DNA of 22,662 bases, from the NCBI GenBank assembly GCA_041917975.1, contig JAYRWN010000135.1, positions 1 to 22,662 of the forward strand. Reading direction: 5' to 3'. The stretch's first letter is position 1; every line of letters starts with the position of its first letter. The DNA is from JAYRWN01 sp041917975. Its GTDB lineage: Bacteria > Bacteroidota > Bacteroidia > Chitinophagales > Saprospiraceae. The position numbers and the translations under genes are program-made. The notes below the pieces were generated by a model. The model ran no database searches. It was not told where the DNA came from and saw only the letters and a list, made by a program, of their open reading frames with translations. Positions 1-8,308 of this stretch are shown in pieces.

Positions 1-1
1 C

Positions 2-841
2 CCTGATTTTATGCACCGGGAAGCAATACGTTTTGTGAAAGAACATCGGGAAAAACCTTTTTTTCTTTATTACGCCATCCCAATCCCCCATCTCAGCTTG
101 CAGATCCCTGATCAATATCTGGATAAATATGCTCACTTGCCAGATACGCCTTATACGGGTCAACGTGGTTATACACCACACCAGCGCCCAAAAGCTGCCT
201 ATGCTGCCATGATCACTTATATGGATAGTGTAGTCGGAAATCTTTTGGATTCTGTCCAGACTTGGGGATTAGAGCAGAATACCCTGGTGGTTTTTACGAG
301 CGATAATGGTGCAACCATCCCAGGTTTAGGGGGAGTAGACATTGAATTTTTCCACAGTCTTGGCCAATTGAGAGGCTGGAAGACGAATCTTTATGAAGGA
401 GGCATACGAGTCCCTTGTTTGGTTAAATGGCCGGGTCAAATTCCTGCCAATCAAGTGTCTGATCACGTTGCCGCTTTATGGGATTTTTTCCCAACGTTTA
501 CAGAAATAACCCAAATAAAATATAACGGACCGGTGGATGGACTTTCCCTCTGGCCATTATTAACGGGAAAAAAGAAACCAGGTCTACATGATTACCTCTA
601 TTGGGAGTTTGCCGCTAACAGTTCCCAAGCGGTAAGAAAAGGACCATGGAAAGCTATTCGCCAAAATTTGATAAAAAATCCATATGCTCCATTGGAGTTA
701 TATAATCTTGATACAGATCCCGGGGAAAAAATAAATGTTGCCGACAAACATTCAGAATTGGTACAGGACATGCTGGAGATCATGAAAAAGGCACGCACAC
801 CCTCAGTCATTTCCAAGTTTAATTTTATTCCATCCAACTAA
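2..841 (+). CDS. Sulfatase (alkaline-phosphatase superfamily), 3' part only
   Basis: This is the C-terminal part of a secreted sulfatase that hydrolyses sulfate esters, probably on polysaccharides. The frame is open from base 2 through the left edge, so the ATG at base 11 is internal and the N-terminal half with the formylglycine motif (C/S-x-P-x-R) lies outside the window. Counting from that internal Met, visible family features are a PHL-type segment near residue 27, the metal-binding TSDNG near 96-100, the active-site lysine context RGWKTNLYEGG at 121-131, and the RVPCLVKWPG segment after it. The C-terminal half has the usual LYNLDTDPGE element followed by a helix. Only 12 bases separate it from the downstream esterase, so they are probably co-transcribed in a glycan-degradation locus. 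The family is clear; the substrate cannot be read from the sequence. Confidence 0.93.
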   Translation, partial: PDFMHREAIRFVKEHREKPFFLYYAIPIPHLSLQIPDQYLDKYAHLPDTPYTGQRGYTPHQRPKAAYAAMITYMDSVVGNLLDSVQTWGLEQNTLVVFTSDNGATIPGLGGVDIEFFHSLGQLRGWKTNLYEGGIRVPCLVKWPGQIPANQVSDHVAALWDFFPTFTEITQIKYNGPVDGLSLWPLLTGKKKPGLHDYLYWEFAANSSQAVRKGPWKAIRQNLIKNPYAPLELYNLDTDPGEKINVADKHSELVQDMLEIMKKARTPSVISKFNFIPSN

Positions 842-853
842 TAAAGTCTATCT

Positions 854-2950
854 ATGCGCATTATATTATTCAGCATTTTATTACTCGGAAGTTTCCGTTT
901 CGAAGCAAAGGTTGTTTTACCGGCGATTCTGGGAGATCATATGGTTCTCCAACAACAAACACAGGTCAAACTATGGGGATGGTGCGATGCGGCAGAAAAA
1001 ATCCTGATTAAACCGTCCTGGAGTGGACAAACTTATGAAACAACAGGAACAGGCTCAGCTAAATGGGAAATTTCTATTCCTACCCCAAAAGCCGGTGGTC
1101 CTTATTCTATAAACATCAAGGGCCATAATGAAATAAACCTGGAGGATGTACTCATCGGGGAGATTTGGATCTGTTCCGGGCAATCCAACATGGAATGGAG
1201 TGCCAACAGCGGTATAGATAATCAGGTTGAAGAGGTCGCCAAGTCTAATTTCCAGCAAATCCGTTTTTTTCATGTCCCCCGTGCCACAGCTGAATACCCT
1301 CAGGAAGATATCCGCGGAGCACAGTGGATAGTGTGTACTCCCGAAACCATGCGCTCGTTTAGTGCTGTCGGCTATTTTTTTGGTCATACAATCCACGAAA
1401 GTCTCAAACAACCGGTGGGTCTGATCAACGCCAGTTGGGGTGGGACGCCCGTAGAAGTTTGGACCACGCAATCCACCATAACGAATGACGCGGAATTTAA
1501 TCAGGCCAAAGACCTCATACCACCTAGCAATTGGTGGCCACACCGGCCGGCAGAGACCTTCCATGCTATGATCCATCCTATTACAAAGTTTAGCATTGCA
1601 GGCGCACTATGGTACCAGGGGGAAAGCAACACACCCAACGCGTTGACCTATAGTCGGATGTTTCCGGCTATGATAAAGGATTGGCGCCAGGCTTGGGGAT
1701 ATGAATTTCCCTTTTATTATGTGCAGATAGCTCCGTTTCAATATGGTACGCCAATGGTCGGCGCCCTGGTTAGAGAATCCCAGCTTAAAAGTCTCTCCAC
1801 GCCAAAAACCGGGATGGTGGTAGTCAGTGACATTGGCAACATCTATGACATCCATCCGCGTAATAAAATAGATGTAGGCAAACGCCTGGCCGGATGGGCA
1901 CTTAACCAAACCTATAACAAGAAACAAATTCCTTTTTCCGGTCCATTATATAAAAAGATGGAGGTGTCGGGGGGCCAAATCAAGATATACTTTGACCATG
2001 GAGAAGGGCTAACCATGCGGGAAAATCCGGGGCGGGATTTATTAATCAGTGGCCCGCAAGGTGATTTCAGAGAGGCACGCTACAGAATAGAAAACGATGT
2101 GTTGGTCGTTTATCATCCAGATATTGCTAACCCTCATGCTGTTCGTTTCGCTTTTAGCAATACCGGCTCCGGAGCTCTGTTTAACCGTCATAACCTGCCG
2201 GCCTCCTCATTTCGTACAGACGACTGGAAGATCATTCTGGATCAAGTATCCATCAACACGCTTCTGTCCGCTGACCGGACCAGTTATCAGATTTCACTGA
2301 ACGGGACACCTTCTACGGAAAGAATCGTATACACTACGGATGGAAGTATTCCTGGTTTAAGTTCTGCTACCTATCAAGGGCCTTTTATGGTCGATGGGAC
2401 CAGAATGATTATAAGCCGAGCGGTGGTGGATGGTAAACTCTCGGAAGTGTGGAAAAGTGAAGAAGTGACCATCAATAAAGCCAGTTTCCGTACACCGGCT
2501 TTATTTACTAAATACAGTGAGCGTTATGCAGCAGGAGGGACCTCAGCCTTGACCGACACCCGCTTGGGAAGTTCAAACCTAAACGATGGACATTGGCAAG
2601 GTTATGAAGGGGAAAACCTGGATGTGGTGCTGGATTTAGGGGAGGAACAACCCATTGGAAAAATTCAAATACAGTTTTTAATAGATCAACGGGCTTGGGT
2701 CTTCGGCCCGGTGGATATCGAATTTTTAATATCCGATAATGGTAAAAAATATAAAAGCGTGCACCAGTCGGAGTATAATAATACTTCTGATCCTAATGTG
2801 CAGATTCAAACCGTGAAAAAAATCTTGTTGGGTAAAAACGAAGCCCGTTATGTGCAAATCAAAGCCAAAAATATTGGAACCTGTCCCCCCGGGCATCCCG
2901 GTGCAGGCCAAAAAGCCTGGTTGATGGTGGATGAAATTATCATTGATTGA
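854..2950 (+). CDS. Secreted SASA/DUF303-type carbohydrate acetylesterase with C-terminal beta-sandwich domains
   Basis: The 698-residue protein starts with a signal peptide (about residues 1-18) and contains an SGNH-type sialate O-acetylesterase-like (SASA, formerly DUF303) domain. Its signature blocks are GQSNMEW at 109-115 with nucleophile Ser111, WYQGESN at 253-259, and DIHPRNK at 332-338 carrying the catalytic Asp/His. Residues about 485-540 (YTTDGSIP, then TYQGPF) match the chitobiase/beta-hexosaminidase C-terminal fold, and residues about 560-698 look like an F5/8-type (discoidin-like) sugar-binding sandwich (LDLGEEQPIGKIQIQFL, then ARYVQIKAKN). It should deacetylate plant, algal or host glycans outside the cytoplasm. 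It lies 12 bases after the sulfatase, which fits stripping of both sulfate and acetyl groups from one polymer. The exact substrate is unknown; despite the family name, sialic acid need not be involved. Confidence 0.9.
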   Translation: MRIILFSILLLGSFRFEAKVVLPAILGDHMVLQQQTQVKLWGWCDAAEKILIKPSWSGQTYETTGTGSAKWEISIPTPKAGGPYSINIKGHNEINLEDVLIGEIWICSGQSNMEWSANSGIDNQVEEVAKSNFQQIRFFHVPRATAEYPQEDIRGAQWIVCTPETMRSFSAVGYFFGHTIHESLKQPVGLINASWGGTPVEVWTTQSTITNDAEFNQAKDLIPPSNWWPHRPAETFHAMIHPITKFSIAGALWYQGESNTPNALTYSRMFPAMIKDWRQAWGYEFPFYYVQIAPFQYGTPMVGALVRESQLKSLSTPKTGMVVVSDIGNIYDIHPRNKIDVGKRLAGWALNQTYNKKQIPFSGPLYKKMEVSGGQIKIYFDHGEGLTMRENPGRDLLISGPQGDFREARYRIENDVLVVYHPDIANPHAVRFAFSNTGSGALFNRHNLPASSFRTDDWKIILDQVSINTLLSADRTSYQISLNGTPSTERIVYTTDGSIPGLSSATYQGPFMVDGTRMIISRAVVDGKLSEVWKSEEVTINKASFRTPALFTKYSERYAAGGTSALTDTRLGSSNLNDGHWQGYEGENLDVVLDLGEEQPIGKIQIQFLIDQRAWVFGPVDIEFLISDNGKKYKSVHQSEYNNTSDPNVQIQTVKKILLGKNEARYVQIKAKNIGTCPPGHPGAGQKAWLMVDEIIID

Positions 2951-2968
2951 TTATATAACAGTGGTATT

Positions 2969-3628
2969 ATGGTTATCGATTTAAGTCACGTTATTACCTC
3001 CGGCATGGTCACCTATAAGGGATTGCCGGCACCACACATTTGTGATTTTCTCAGCCGTGATGCCTCCCGTCAACATTACGCTCCTGGCACAGAATTTCAT
3101 ATCGGCCAGGTTAACATGGTCGGTAATACCGGTACTTATATTGATTGCCCTTTTCATCGTTATGAGGATGGTCAGGACTTCACGGAAATGAAGCTGGAAC
3201 GGTTTACCCACTTACCCGCCCTGGTTTTTAGACATGACTATCAAAAAAAAGGTCTAGCCATTGGCCCGGACATGTTTTTGGGTCAACGTTTAAAAGGAAG
3301 AGCTGTACTATTGTGTACAGGCTGGTCGAGGCACTGGGGTGTGGACGCTTATTATACCCTGCATCCTTTTCTTACTGAAGAAGCTGCGCGTTATTTGGTT
3401 ATTCAAGGGGTAACCCTGGTAGGTATAGATAGTCACAACATCGATGACACGCGCTCTAACACCCGCCCGGTACATACTATCCTGCTGCGTCAGGAAATAT
3501 TAATCGTCGAACATTTAACAAACCTGGATCAGGTACCTGATGGTGGAAATTGGTATTTTCATGCTGTTCCTCCTAAAATAAAGGGGATGGGCACTTTCCC
3601 TGTACGTGCATTTATGAGTGATTTTTAA
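2969..3628 (+). CDS. Cyclase-family metal hydrolase with altered metal motif
   Basis: A 219-residue cytoplasmic protein of the cyclase family (Pfam Cyclase, which includes kynurenine formamidase KynB). The family motif HxGTHxDxPxH appears here as NTGTYIDCPFH at residues 53-63: the two His before the Asp are Asn53 and Tyr57, while Asp59 and His63 are kept. Downstream GIDSHNIDD (152-160), His169 in HTILL, and Glu181 in IVEHLTNLD agree with the rest of the family. The fold assignment is therefore secure, but the classical two-zinc formamidase site is incomplete, and kynurenine formamidase should not be assumed. The start lies 18 bases after the esterase stop, so read-through from that gene is plausible, but no functional link to glycan breakdown is obvious. 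Confidence 0.85.
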   Translation: MVIDLSHVITSGMVTYKGLPAPHICDFLSRDASRQHYAPGTEFHIGQVNMVGNTGTYIDCPFHRYEDGQDFTEMKLERFTHLPALVFRHDYQKKGLAIGPDMFLGQRLKGRAVLLCTGWSRHWGVDAYYTLHPFLTEEAARYLVIQGVTLVGIDSHNIDDTRSNTRPVHTILLRQEILIVEHLTNLDQVPDGGNWYFHAVPPKIKGMGTFPVRAFMSDF

Positions 3629-3676
3629 TATAAGTGGAACAATTATTGGTGGATTGATTGCGCATAAAGCCATCTA

Positions 3677-5572
3677 ATGACAAAAAAGGCCAAAAAAAAA
3701 GCTCCTGCCCGTGCCCCTAAATCTGTGATCAGCACTCAATTTTTGTGGGCCGGACTTAGCCTGGTTGCTCTGGCACTTTTGTTATATGTAAACACTCTAA
3801 ATCACGATTTTGCTTATGATGACTCGGGAGTCATCCGGGATAATTACATTATCAACAAAGGCTTAGCCGGCATTCCCGAAATATTCTCCACATCTTACCG
3901 TCATGGTAGTTCCAGTGATCCAGGTACATTGTACCGGCCTTTAAGTCAGGTCATGTTTGCCATTGAATGGGAGCTGGCACCGGAAAGTCCTTTCCCCGGT
4001 CACCTAATCAATGTTTTGCTTTATGGCCTGACGGCCTGGTTATTATGGGTAGTGCTGCTGGGATGGATGCCTTTTGTGTCACCCTGGTTGATCTATGGTG
4101 GAATAGCCCTGTTTATTGCACACCCTCTGCATACGGAAGTCGTAGCTAACATCAAAAGCCGGGATGAAATATTGGTTTTATTGTTTTTTCTGATTAGTTT
4201 ATATGGCCTGCACCGCAGTATGCGCGAAACAGGTTGGACCTGGAAGATAATAACGTATGCCAGCTATTTCGCCGCTCTTTTTTCGCGTGAGAGTGCCATT
4301 ACTCTTGTTGCCGCTTTTCCCTTGTTTTTATATTTCTTTAGCAAAGCTTCGACCGGCAGTATAGTTAAAAAAACTATTCCTTATGCCGTCTTGGCCGTTC
4401 TATTTATTATTATCCGGGCTGCCATATTAGGAAATGTTACCGGAGTTCAAGACACCTCCAAGCTGGATAATTTACTGGAAGGAATCAACAATAGCGGTTT
4501 AAAATTGACCACCGCGCTTTATTTCATTGGGTTATATCTACAAAAAATAGTTTGGCCTCATCCATTGGTTTCTGACCTGGGCTTTAATCAAGTTACCCCG
4601 AAAAGTATTGGACACCCACTGGTCATGTTAACGATTGTCCTTATCCTGGCGGTTGTCGGCCATTTGATGTTAAAAACCAGGAAAAAAGATTTTCTTGCAT
4701 TTTGCATCTGGTTCTTTATCATCGTCTTTTCTATTTACAGTAACCTGATAGTCAGTATTGGGTCTAATTATGGAGAGCGCTTTTTGTATACCGCCTTATT
4801 GGGGTTTACTTTAGGCATGATGTGGCTGATAAATAAAGTTTCCACCCTGGATCAACGTAACGTTCTGGCTTTAAAAGGACTCACCTCCCGTCAAATGGGC
4901 GGAGTGGCTGTTTTGAGTTTGTTGGTCCTGGTGTTTTCAGGTATGACTTTATCCCGGAATCCAGCCTGGAAAAATGACCTGACCCTACACTCCACGGATA
5001 TTAAAAATGCCCCGAACTCCGCAAAAACCAATTACCACCTGGGTTTAGAGTATAATCGTCTGGCTGTAGACACACCCATAGCTGAGGTTAAGCAACGGCT
5101 GTTCAGTGAAGCGGTCAATTATATTAATAAGTCATTGGAAATATATCCGGATTATCCTGATGCCTTAGGCACTTTAGCCTTGATCTATTATCGCAATAAA
5201 CAATATGATCAGTCTTTAGCTTTTTACGAAAGGGCAAATAAGAGCGGAGCGACATCCCGAAATTACAGCAATATGGGCGCTATTTATTTTGAACGCGGCG
5301 ATTTAACCACCGCACAAAGTTTGTATGAAAAGGCTGTACAAATGGACCCCCGGTTTTCCGATGCCCGCCAAAATCTTGGTTCTATCTTTGCCCGGCAACA
5401 GCAGTTTCCTAAGGCCATAGAACAATATCTGGAGGGTCTGAAATACGATCCTAATCATATCATGCTCAACTATTTCCTGGGTTTAGCTTACCGCGACAAT
5501 GGTCAAGCTGAATTGGGAAGACCTTATCTGGAACGAGCAAAACAGCTCAATCCAGCCCTGCAAATTCAATAA
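3677..5572 (+). CDS. TMTC-like GT-C membrane glycosyltransferase with C-terminal TPR repeats
   Basis: A 631-residue polytopic membrane protein. After a lysine-rich cytoplasmic start and a first membrane helix (about 23-40) comes NHDFAYDDS (42-50) with the Asp48-Asp49 pair typical of GT-C enzymes in the first extracytoplasmic loop. The blocks HPLHTEVVANIKSRDE (149-164) and FSRES (202-206) closely resemble the eukaryotic TMTC/bacterial O-mannosyltransferase-like pattern. Several more hydrophobic segments follow to about residue 430, then four to five tetratricopeptide repeats (about 448-631). The likely role is transfer of a sugar from a polyprenyl-phosphate donor, possibly to exported proteins, with the TPRs recognising acceptor or partner. 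Acceptor and sugar are not deducible. It sits between the cyclase gene and the lactate operon with 48- and 54-base gaps and no evident functional tie to either. Confidence 0.82.
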   Translation: MTKKAKKKAPARAPKSVISTQFLWAGLSLVALALLLYVNTLNHDFAYDDSGVIRDNYIINKGLAGIPEIFSTSYRHGSSSDPGTLYRPLSQVMFAIEWELAPESPFPGHLINVLLYGLTAWLLWVVLLGWMPFVSPWLIYGGIALFIAHPLHTEVVANIKSRDEILVLLFFLISLYGLHRSMRETGWTWKIITYASYFAALFSRESAITLVAAFPLFLYFFSKASTGSIVKKTIPYAVLAVLFIIIRAAILGNVTGVQDTSKLDNLLEGINNSGLKLTTALYFIGLYLQKIVWPHPLVSDLGFNQVTPKSIGHPLVMLTIVLILAVVGHLMLKTRKKDFLAFCIWFFIIVFSIYSNLIVSIGSNYGERFLYTALLGFTLGMMWLINKVSTLDQRNVLALKGLTSRQMGGVAVLSLLVLVFSGMTLSRNPAWKNDLTLHSTDIKNAPNSAKTNYHLGLEYNRLAVDTPIAEVKQRLFSEAVNYINKSLEIYPDYPDALGTLALIYYRNKQYDQSLAFYERANKSGATSRNYSNMGAIYFERGDLTTAQSLYEKAVQMDPRFSDARQNLGSIFARQQQFPKAIEQYLEGLKYDPNHIMLNYFLGLAYRDNGQAELGRPYLERAKQLNPALQIQ

Positions 5573-5626
5573 GCCTTTTACGACAGAAGCTGGATATTTC
5601 GTAACTTTCGCAGAAGCGATTTTAAC

Positions 5627-6340
5627 ATGCGTGTCTCCTTGTTTATTCCTTGTTATGTGGACCAATTTTATCCTCAAGTAGGCGTGGCCACGGTAGAGTT
5701 GTTGGAAAAATTTGGTTGCCAGGTAGATTACGCCGCCGAACAGACCTGTTGTGGACAACCGATGGCCAACGCCGGTTATGCCGCCCTGAATCATAAACTT
5801 GATGGACAGAATATGAATATTTTCGGCAAAGCGGAGATCGTAGTAGGCCCCTCTGCCAGTTGTGTTTTGCATTTGAAAGAACATGTCCTTCAGGGGCGCA
5901 GGGTTTATGAACTCACCGAGTTTTTAACTGACGTGTTGCAGATCGATGACCTACCCATGACCCAACATCAGGTAACAGGCAAAATTGGCATCCATCATGG
6001 TTGTCATGGCTTGAGAGGTCTTGGTTTGGGATCGCCAAGCGAAATGAATGTACCTTCATTTTCCAAAATTCGGTTTCTCTTGCAATTATTGCCCGGGATT
6101 GACCTGGTAGAGCTGAGTCGCCCCGATGAGTGTTGTGGATTTGGGGGTACTTTTGCGGTGTTCGAGGAATCCGTATCGGTGCAAATGGGTAAGGACAAAT
6201 TAGCTGATTTCGTAAAAGCCGGTGCTAATACTATCGTCTCGGCGGATATGTCTTGCCTGATGCATTTGGAGGGATTAATTAAACGGCAGAGGTTACCTTT
6301 GCGTGTTATGCATATTGCTAATCTGTTAAATGGTCATTGA
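5627..6340 (+). CDS. lutA: L-lactate utilisation protein LutA (CCG-domain Fe-S oxidoreductase subunit)
   Basis: A 237-residue protein with two cysteine-rich CCG domains, the hallmark of LutA/GlpC/HdrB-type subunits. Visible cluster ligands are Cys9 in PCYVD, Cys41-Cys42 in TCCGQP, Cys79, Cys126 in HHGCHG, Cys169-Cys170 in ECCGFGG and Cys210 in DMSCL. With LutB and LutC it forms the cytoplasmic iron-sulfur complex that oxidises L-lactate to pyruvate in Bacillus and many other bacteria. The length matches the family. The stop codon directly abuts the lutB ATG (TGA followed by ATG), which implies translational coupling. Upstream, TAACTTTC at 5602-5609 is one mismatch from a TAnnTTTG -7 element and may mark the operon promoter. 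No lactate permease or GntR-type LutR regulator is adjacent. Confidence 0.93.
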   Translation: MRVSLFIPCYVDQFYPQVGVATVELLEKFGCQVDYAAEQTCCGQPMANAGYAALNHKLDGQNMNIFGKAEIVVGPSASCVLHLKEHVLQGRRVYELTEFLTDVLQIDDLPMTQHQVTGKIGIHHGCHGLRGLGLGSPSEMNVPSFSKIRFLLQLLPGIDLVELSRPDECCGFGGTFAVFEESVSVQMGKDKLADFVKAGANTIVSADMSCLMHLEGLIKRQRLPLRVMHIANLLNGH

Positions 6341-7705
6341 ATGAGCCAACATGCCCTGGAAGCCCGGGATTTTGTACGCAATGAAGCCAGAACTCATTGG
6401 CACGATGAAGCCTTATGGCATTTGAGAGAAAGACGTGATACCGGTGTCCATAGAGTGCCCGAATGGGAACTATTGCGTGAAACTGCGTCTCAAATCAAGG
6501 ATCATACCCTGGAACATTTGGGTTATTACCTGCGGCAGTTTGCCGAACGGGCGGAGGCCAATGGGGTAATTGTGCATTGGGCCAGGGATGCCGCCGATCA
6601 TAATAAAATTATCCACGGTATTCTCGCTGATGCCGGAACCACTTTAATGGTTAAAAGCAAATCCATGCTCACCGAAGAATGTGGGCTGAACGATTATCTG
6701 ATCGGCAAGGGATTTAACGTGATCGACACGGACTTAGGGGAGCGCATCGTCCAATTGGCTGATGAACCACCCAGCCATATTGTTGCTCCCGCTATCCATA
6801 AAAAAAAGGAAGAAATCGGGGAGCTTTTCGTCAAAACCATGGGATCAGAACCAGGCAATGCTGAACCGGATTACCTGGTACAGGTCGCGCGAAAACATCT
6901 GCGCTACTTTTTTGCTCAGCCGCATGCCGCTTTGACCGGGGTAAACTTTGCTGTTGCGGAGACAGGCGGTGTGGTCGTTTGTACCAATGAGGGAAATTCA
7001 GATATGGGTACACACCTGGCAGATATCCAAATTCACTCTATGGGTATCGAAAAAATAATCCCATTGACAGAGCATTTAGGGGTATTCACACGCTTGTTAG
7101 CGCGGAGTGGAACCGGGCAACCTATCACCATTTACACATCACATTACCACCGACCTTTACCTGGTAAATCCATGCATATCGTCATCGTGGATAACCTACG
7201 GTCTTCTCTGGTCCAAAAAAAGCAATATCGTCAAACGCTTAAATGCATCCGCTGTGGGGCCTGTATGAATACTTGCCCCGTTTATCGGCGCAGTGGAGGC
7301 TATAGTTATCATGCTACTATACCTGGTCCTATTGGTTCCGTGCTTAATCCTCATCGGGATGCTACAGCTTATACTGATCTGCCCTTCGCCTCATCCTTAT
7401 GCGGATCATGTTCCGCGGTTTGTCCGGTAAAAATAGATTTGCACGGTCTGCTGTACCGCTGGCGACAAGACATCACGCCTGCCCAAAACATGGGACTGAA
7501 GAAAACCGTGATGAACATAATGGCCTTTGTTTTTACCCACCCACGAACATACCGTTGGTCTTTTAAATTATTACGCACCATCTGGCCTTTGATGCCCAGA
7601 CTTATCCTTTATAATAAACTAAATGCTTGGGGTCAGCAGCGTGAAATGCCTCATCCAGCGCCCCAATCCTTTCGTTCCTGGTTTCTTAAAAATCGTCCTT
7701 CATGA
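6341..7705 (+). CDS. lutB: L-lactate utilisation protein LutB (LUD domain plus ferredoxin-type clusters)
   Basis: A 454-residue subunit of the LutABC lactate oxidase complex. Residues about 60-295 form the LUD domain (ETGGVVVCTNEGN at 207-219, then HLADIQIHSMGIEKIIP). A ferredoxin-like region follows with Cys302, Cys305, Cys308 and Cys312 (CIRCGACMNTCP) and a second set at Cys354, Cys357 and Cys361 (CGSCSAVCP), expected to bind [4Fe-4S] clusters. A helical tail follows. Length and domain order match LutB/YkgF. The 3' end overlaps the lutC start in an ATGA arrangement (7702-7705). Cytoplasmic; it probably passes electrons from lactate towards the quinone pool via cluster chains shared with LutA. 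Confidence 0.95.
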   Translation: MSQHALEARDFVRNEARTHWHDEALWHLRERRDTGVHRVPEWELLRETASQIKDHTLEHLGYYLRQFAERAEANGVIVHWARDAADHNKIIHGILADAGTTLMVKSKSMLTEECGLNDYLIGKGFNVIDTDLGERIVQLADEPPSHIVAPAIHKKKEEIGELFVKTMGSEPGNAEPDYLVQVARKHLRYFFAQPHAALTGVNFAVAETGGVVVCTNEGNSDMGTHLADIQIHSMGIEKIIPLTEHLGVFTRLLARSGTGQPITIYTSHYHRPLPGKSMHIVIVDNLRSSLVQKKQYRQTLKCIRCGACMNTCPVYRRSGGYSYHATIPGPIGSVLNPHRDATAYTDLPFASSLCGSCSAVCPVKIDLHGLLYRWRQDITPAQNMGLKKTVMNIMAFVFTHPRTYRWSFKLLRTIWPLMPRLILYNKLNAWGQQREMPHPAPQSFRSWFLKNRPS

Positions 7706-8265
7706 ATACGCGTCGTGACCAAATCTTAAAAGATCTGCCAGGAACAACGCCACTACATGTTCCACGATGGCCTCACACGTCCTTGAAATCCGGAGAGCTG
7801 GCCGACCATTTTCAGCACATGGCTCGCAAAGTAGGTAGTCAATGCGAAAAATATAGGGATGTAAACGAACTGGGCTCTTACATAAATACAACCTATCCAG
7901 GATTGACTCGCTTTAGTGCTCTGAACGGAATAACGGGTCATCTGACCCTGGAAGAGGTAACCGGCGGCCAAGCTGAATTAGTCATCTTAGAAGCGAAATG
8001 GGGTGTAGCCGAAAATGGTGCTGTATGGTTAGACGACACCGTTTTGCCTCACCGCGTTTTACCTTTTTATACCGAACATCTGATAGTCGCATTGTCAATT
8101 CAAAATCTCATAACTGACATGAATGCCGCTTATAAAATCGTGAAAATCGATGCCTCCGGTTTCGGCATCTGGGTTTCAGGACCTTCAAAAACGGCCGATA
8201 TAGAACAAGCTCTGGTGGTCGGCGCTCAAGGCCCTAAAGGCTTTCACATCGCCTTATTACCTTAG
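7702..8265 (+). CDS. lutC: L-lactate utilisation protein LutC (LUD domain)
   Basis: A 187-residue LUD-domain protein, third member of the lutABC operon. The diagnostic segment is LEAKWGVAENGAVWLDD, followed by LPFYTEHLIV and a C-terminal SGPSKTADIEQALVVGAQGPK, which matches the conserved end of LutC/YkgG. It is shorter than the roughly 240 residues of Bacillus LutC, mainly because of a compact N-terminus. The start is fixed by the four-base ATGA overlap with lutB. It acts with LutA and LutB in oxidation of L-lactate to pyruvate. The next gene begins 43 bases later behind its own -7 element, so the operon probably ends here, although no strong terminator hairpin is visible. Confidence 0.92.
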   Translation: MNTRRDQILKDLPGTTPLHVPRWPHTSLKSGELADHFQHMARKVGSQCEKYRDVNELGSYINTTYPGLTRFSALNGITGHLTLEEVTGGQAELVILEAKWGVAENGAVWLDDTVLPHRVLPFYTEHLIVALSIQNLITDMNAAYKIVKIDASGFGIWVSGPSKTADIEQALVVGAQGPKGFHIALLP

Positions 8266-8295
8266 ATTTCGGTCAATTTCATAGACACTTTTTTT

Positions 8296-8303
8296 TAGTT
8301 TTG
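8296..8303 (+). promoter_or_regulatory. Bacteroidota -7 element next to the start codon
   Basis: TAGTTTTG matches the Bacteroidota -7 consensus TAnnTTTG exactly and ends five bases before the ATG at 8309. A -33 TTG at the usual 20-base distance is not obvious. If this element is used, transcription would start at or within a base or two of the start codon, giving a leaderless or nearly leaderless mRNA. Confidence 0.5.
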
Positions 8304-8308
8304 CTTTT

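Noticed and set aside
1055..1576. 173-codon open frame on the minus strand
   Set aside because: It lies entirely opposite the esterase domain including the conserved GQSNMEW region; its translation shows no recognisable domain and is rich in shadow-type composition.
5483..5884. 133-codon open frame on the minus strand
   Set aside because: It overlaps the end of the TPR protein and the start of lutA, both with strong family evidence; no domain is visible.
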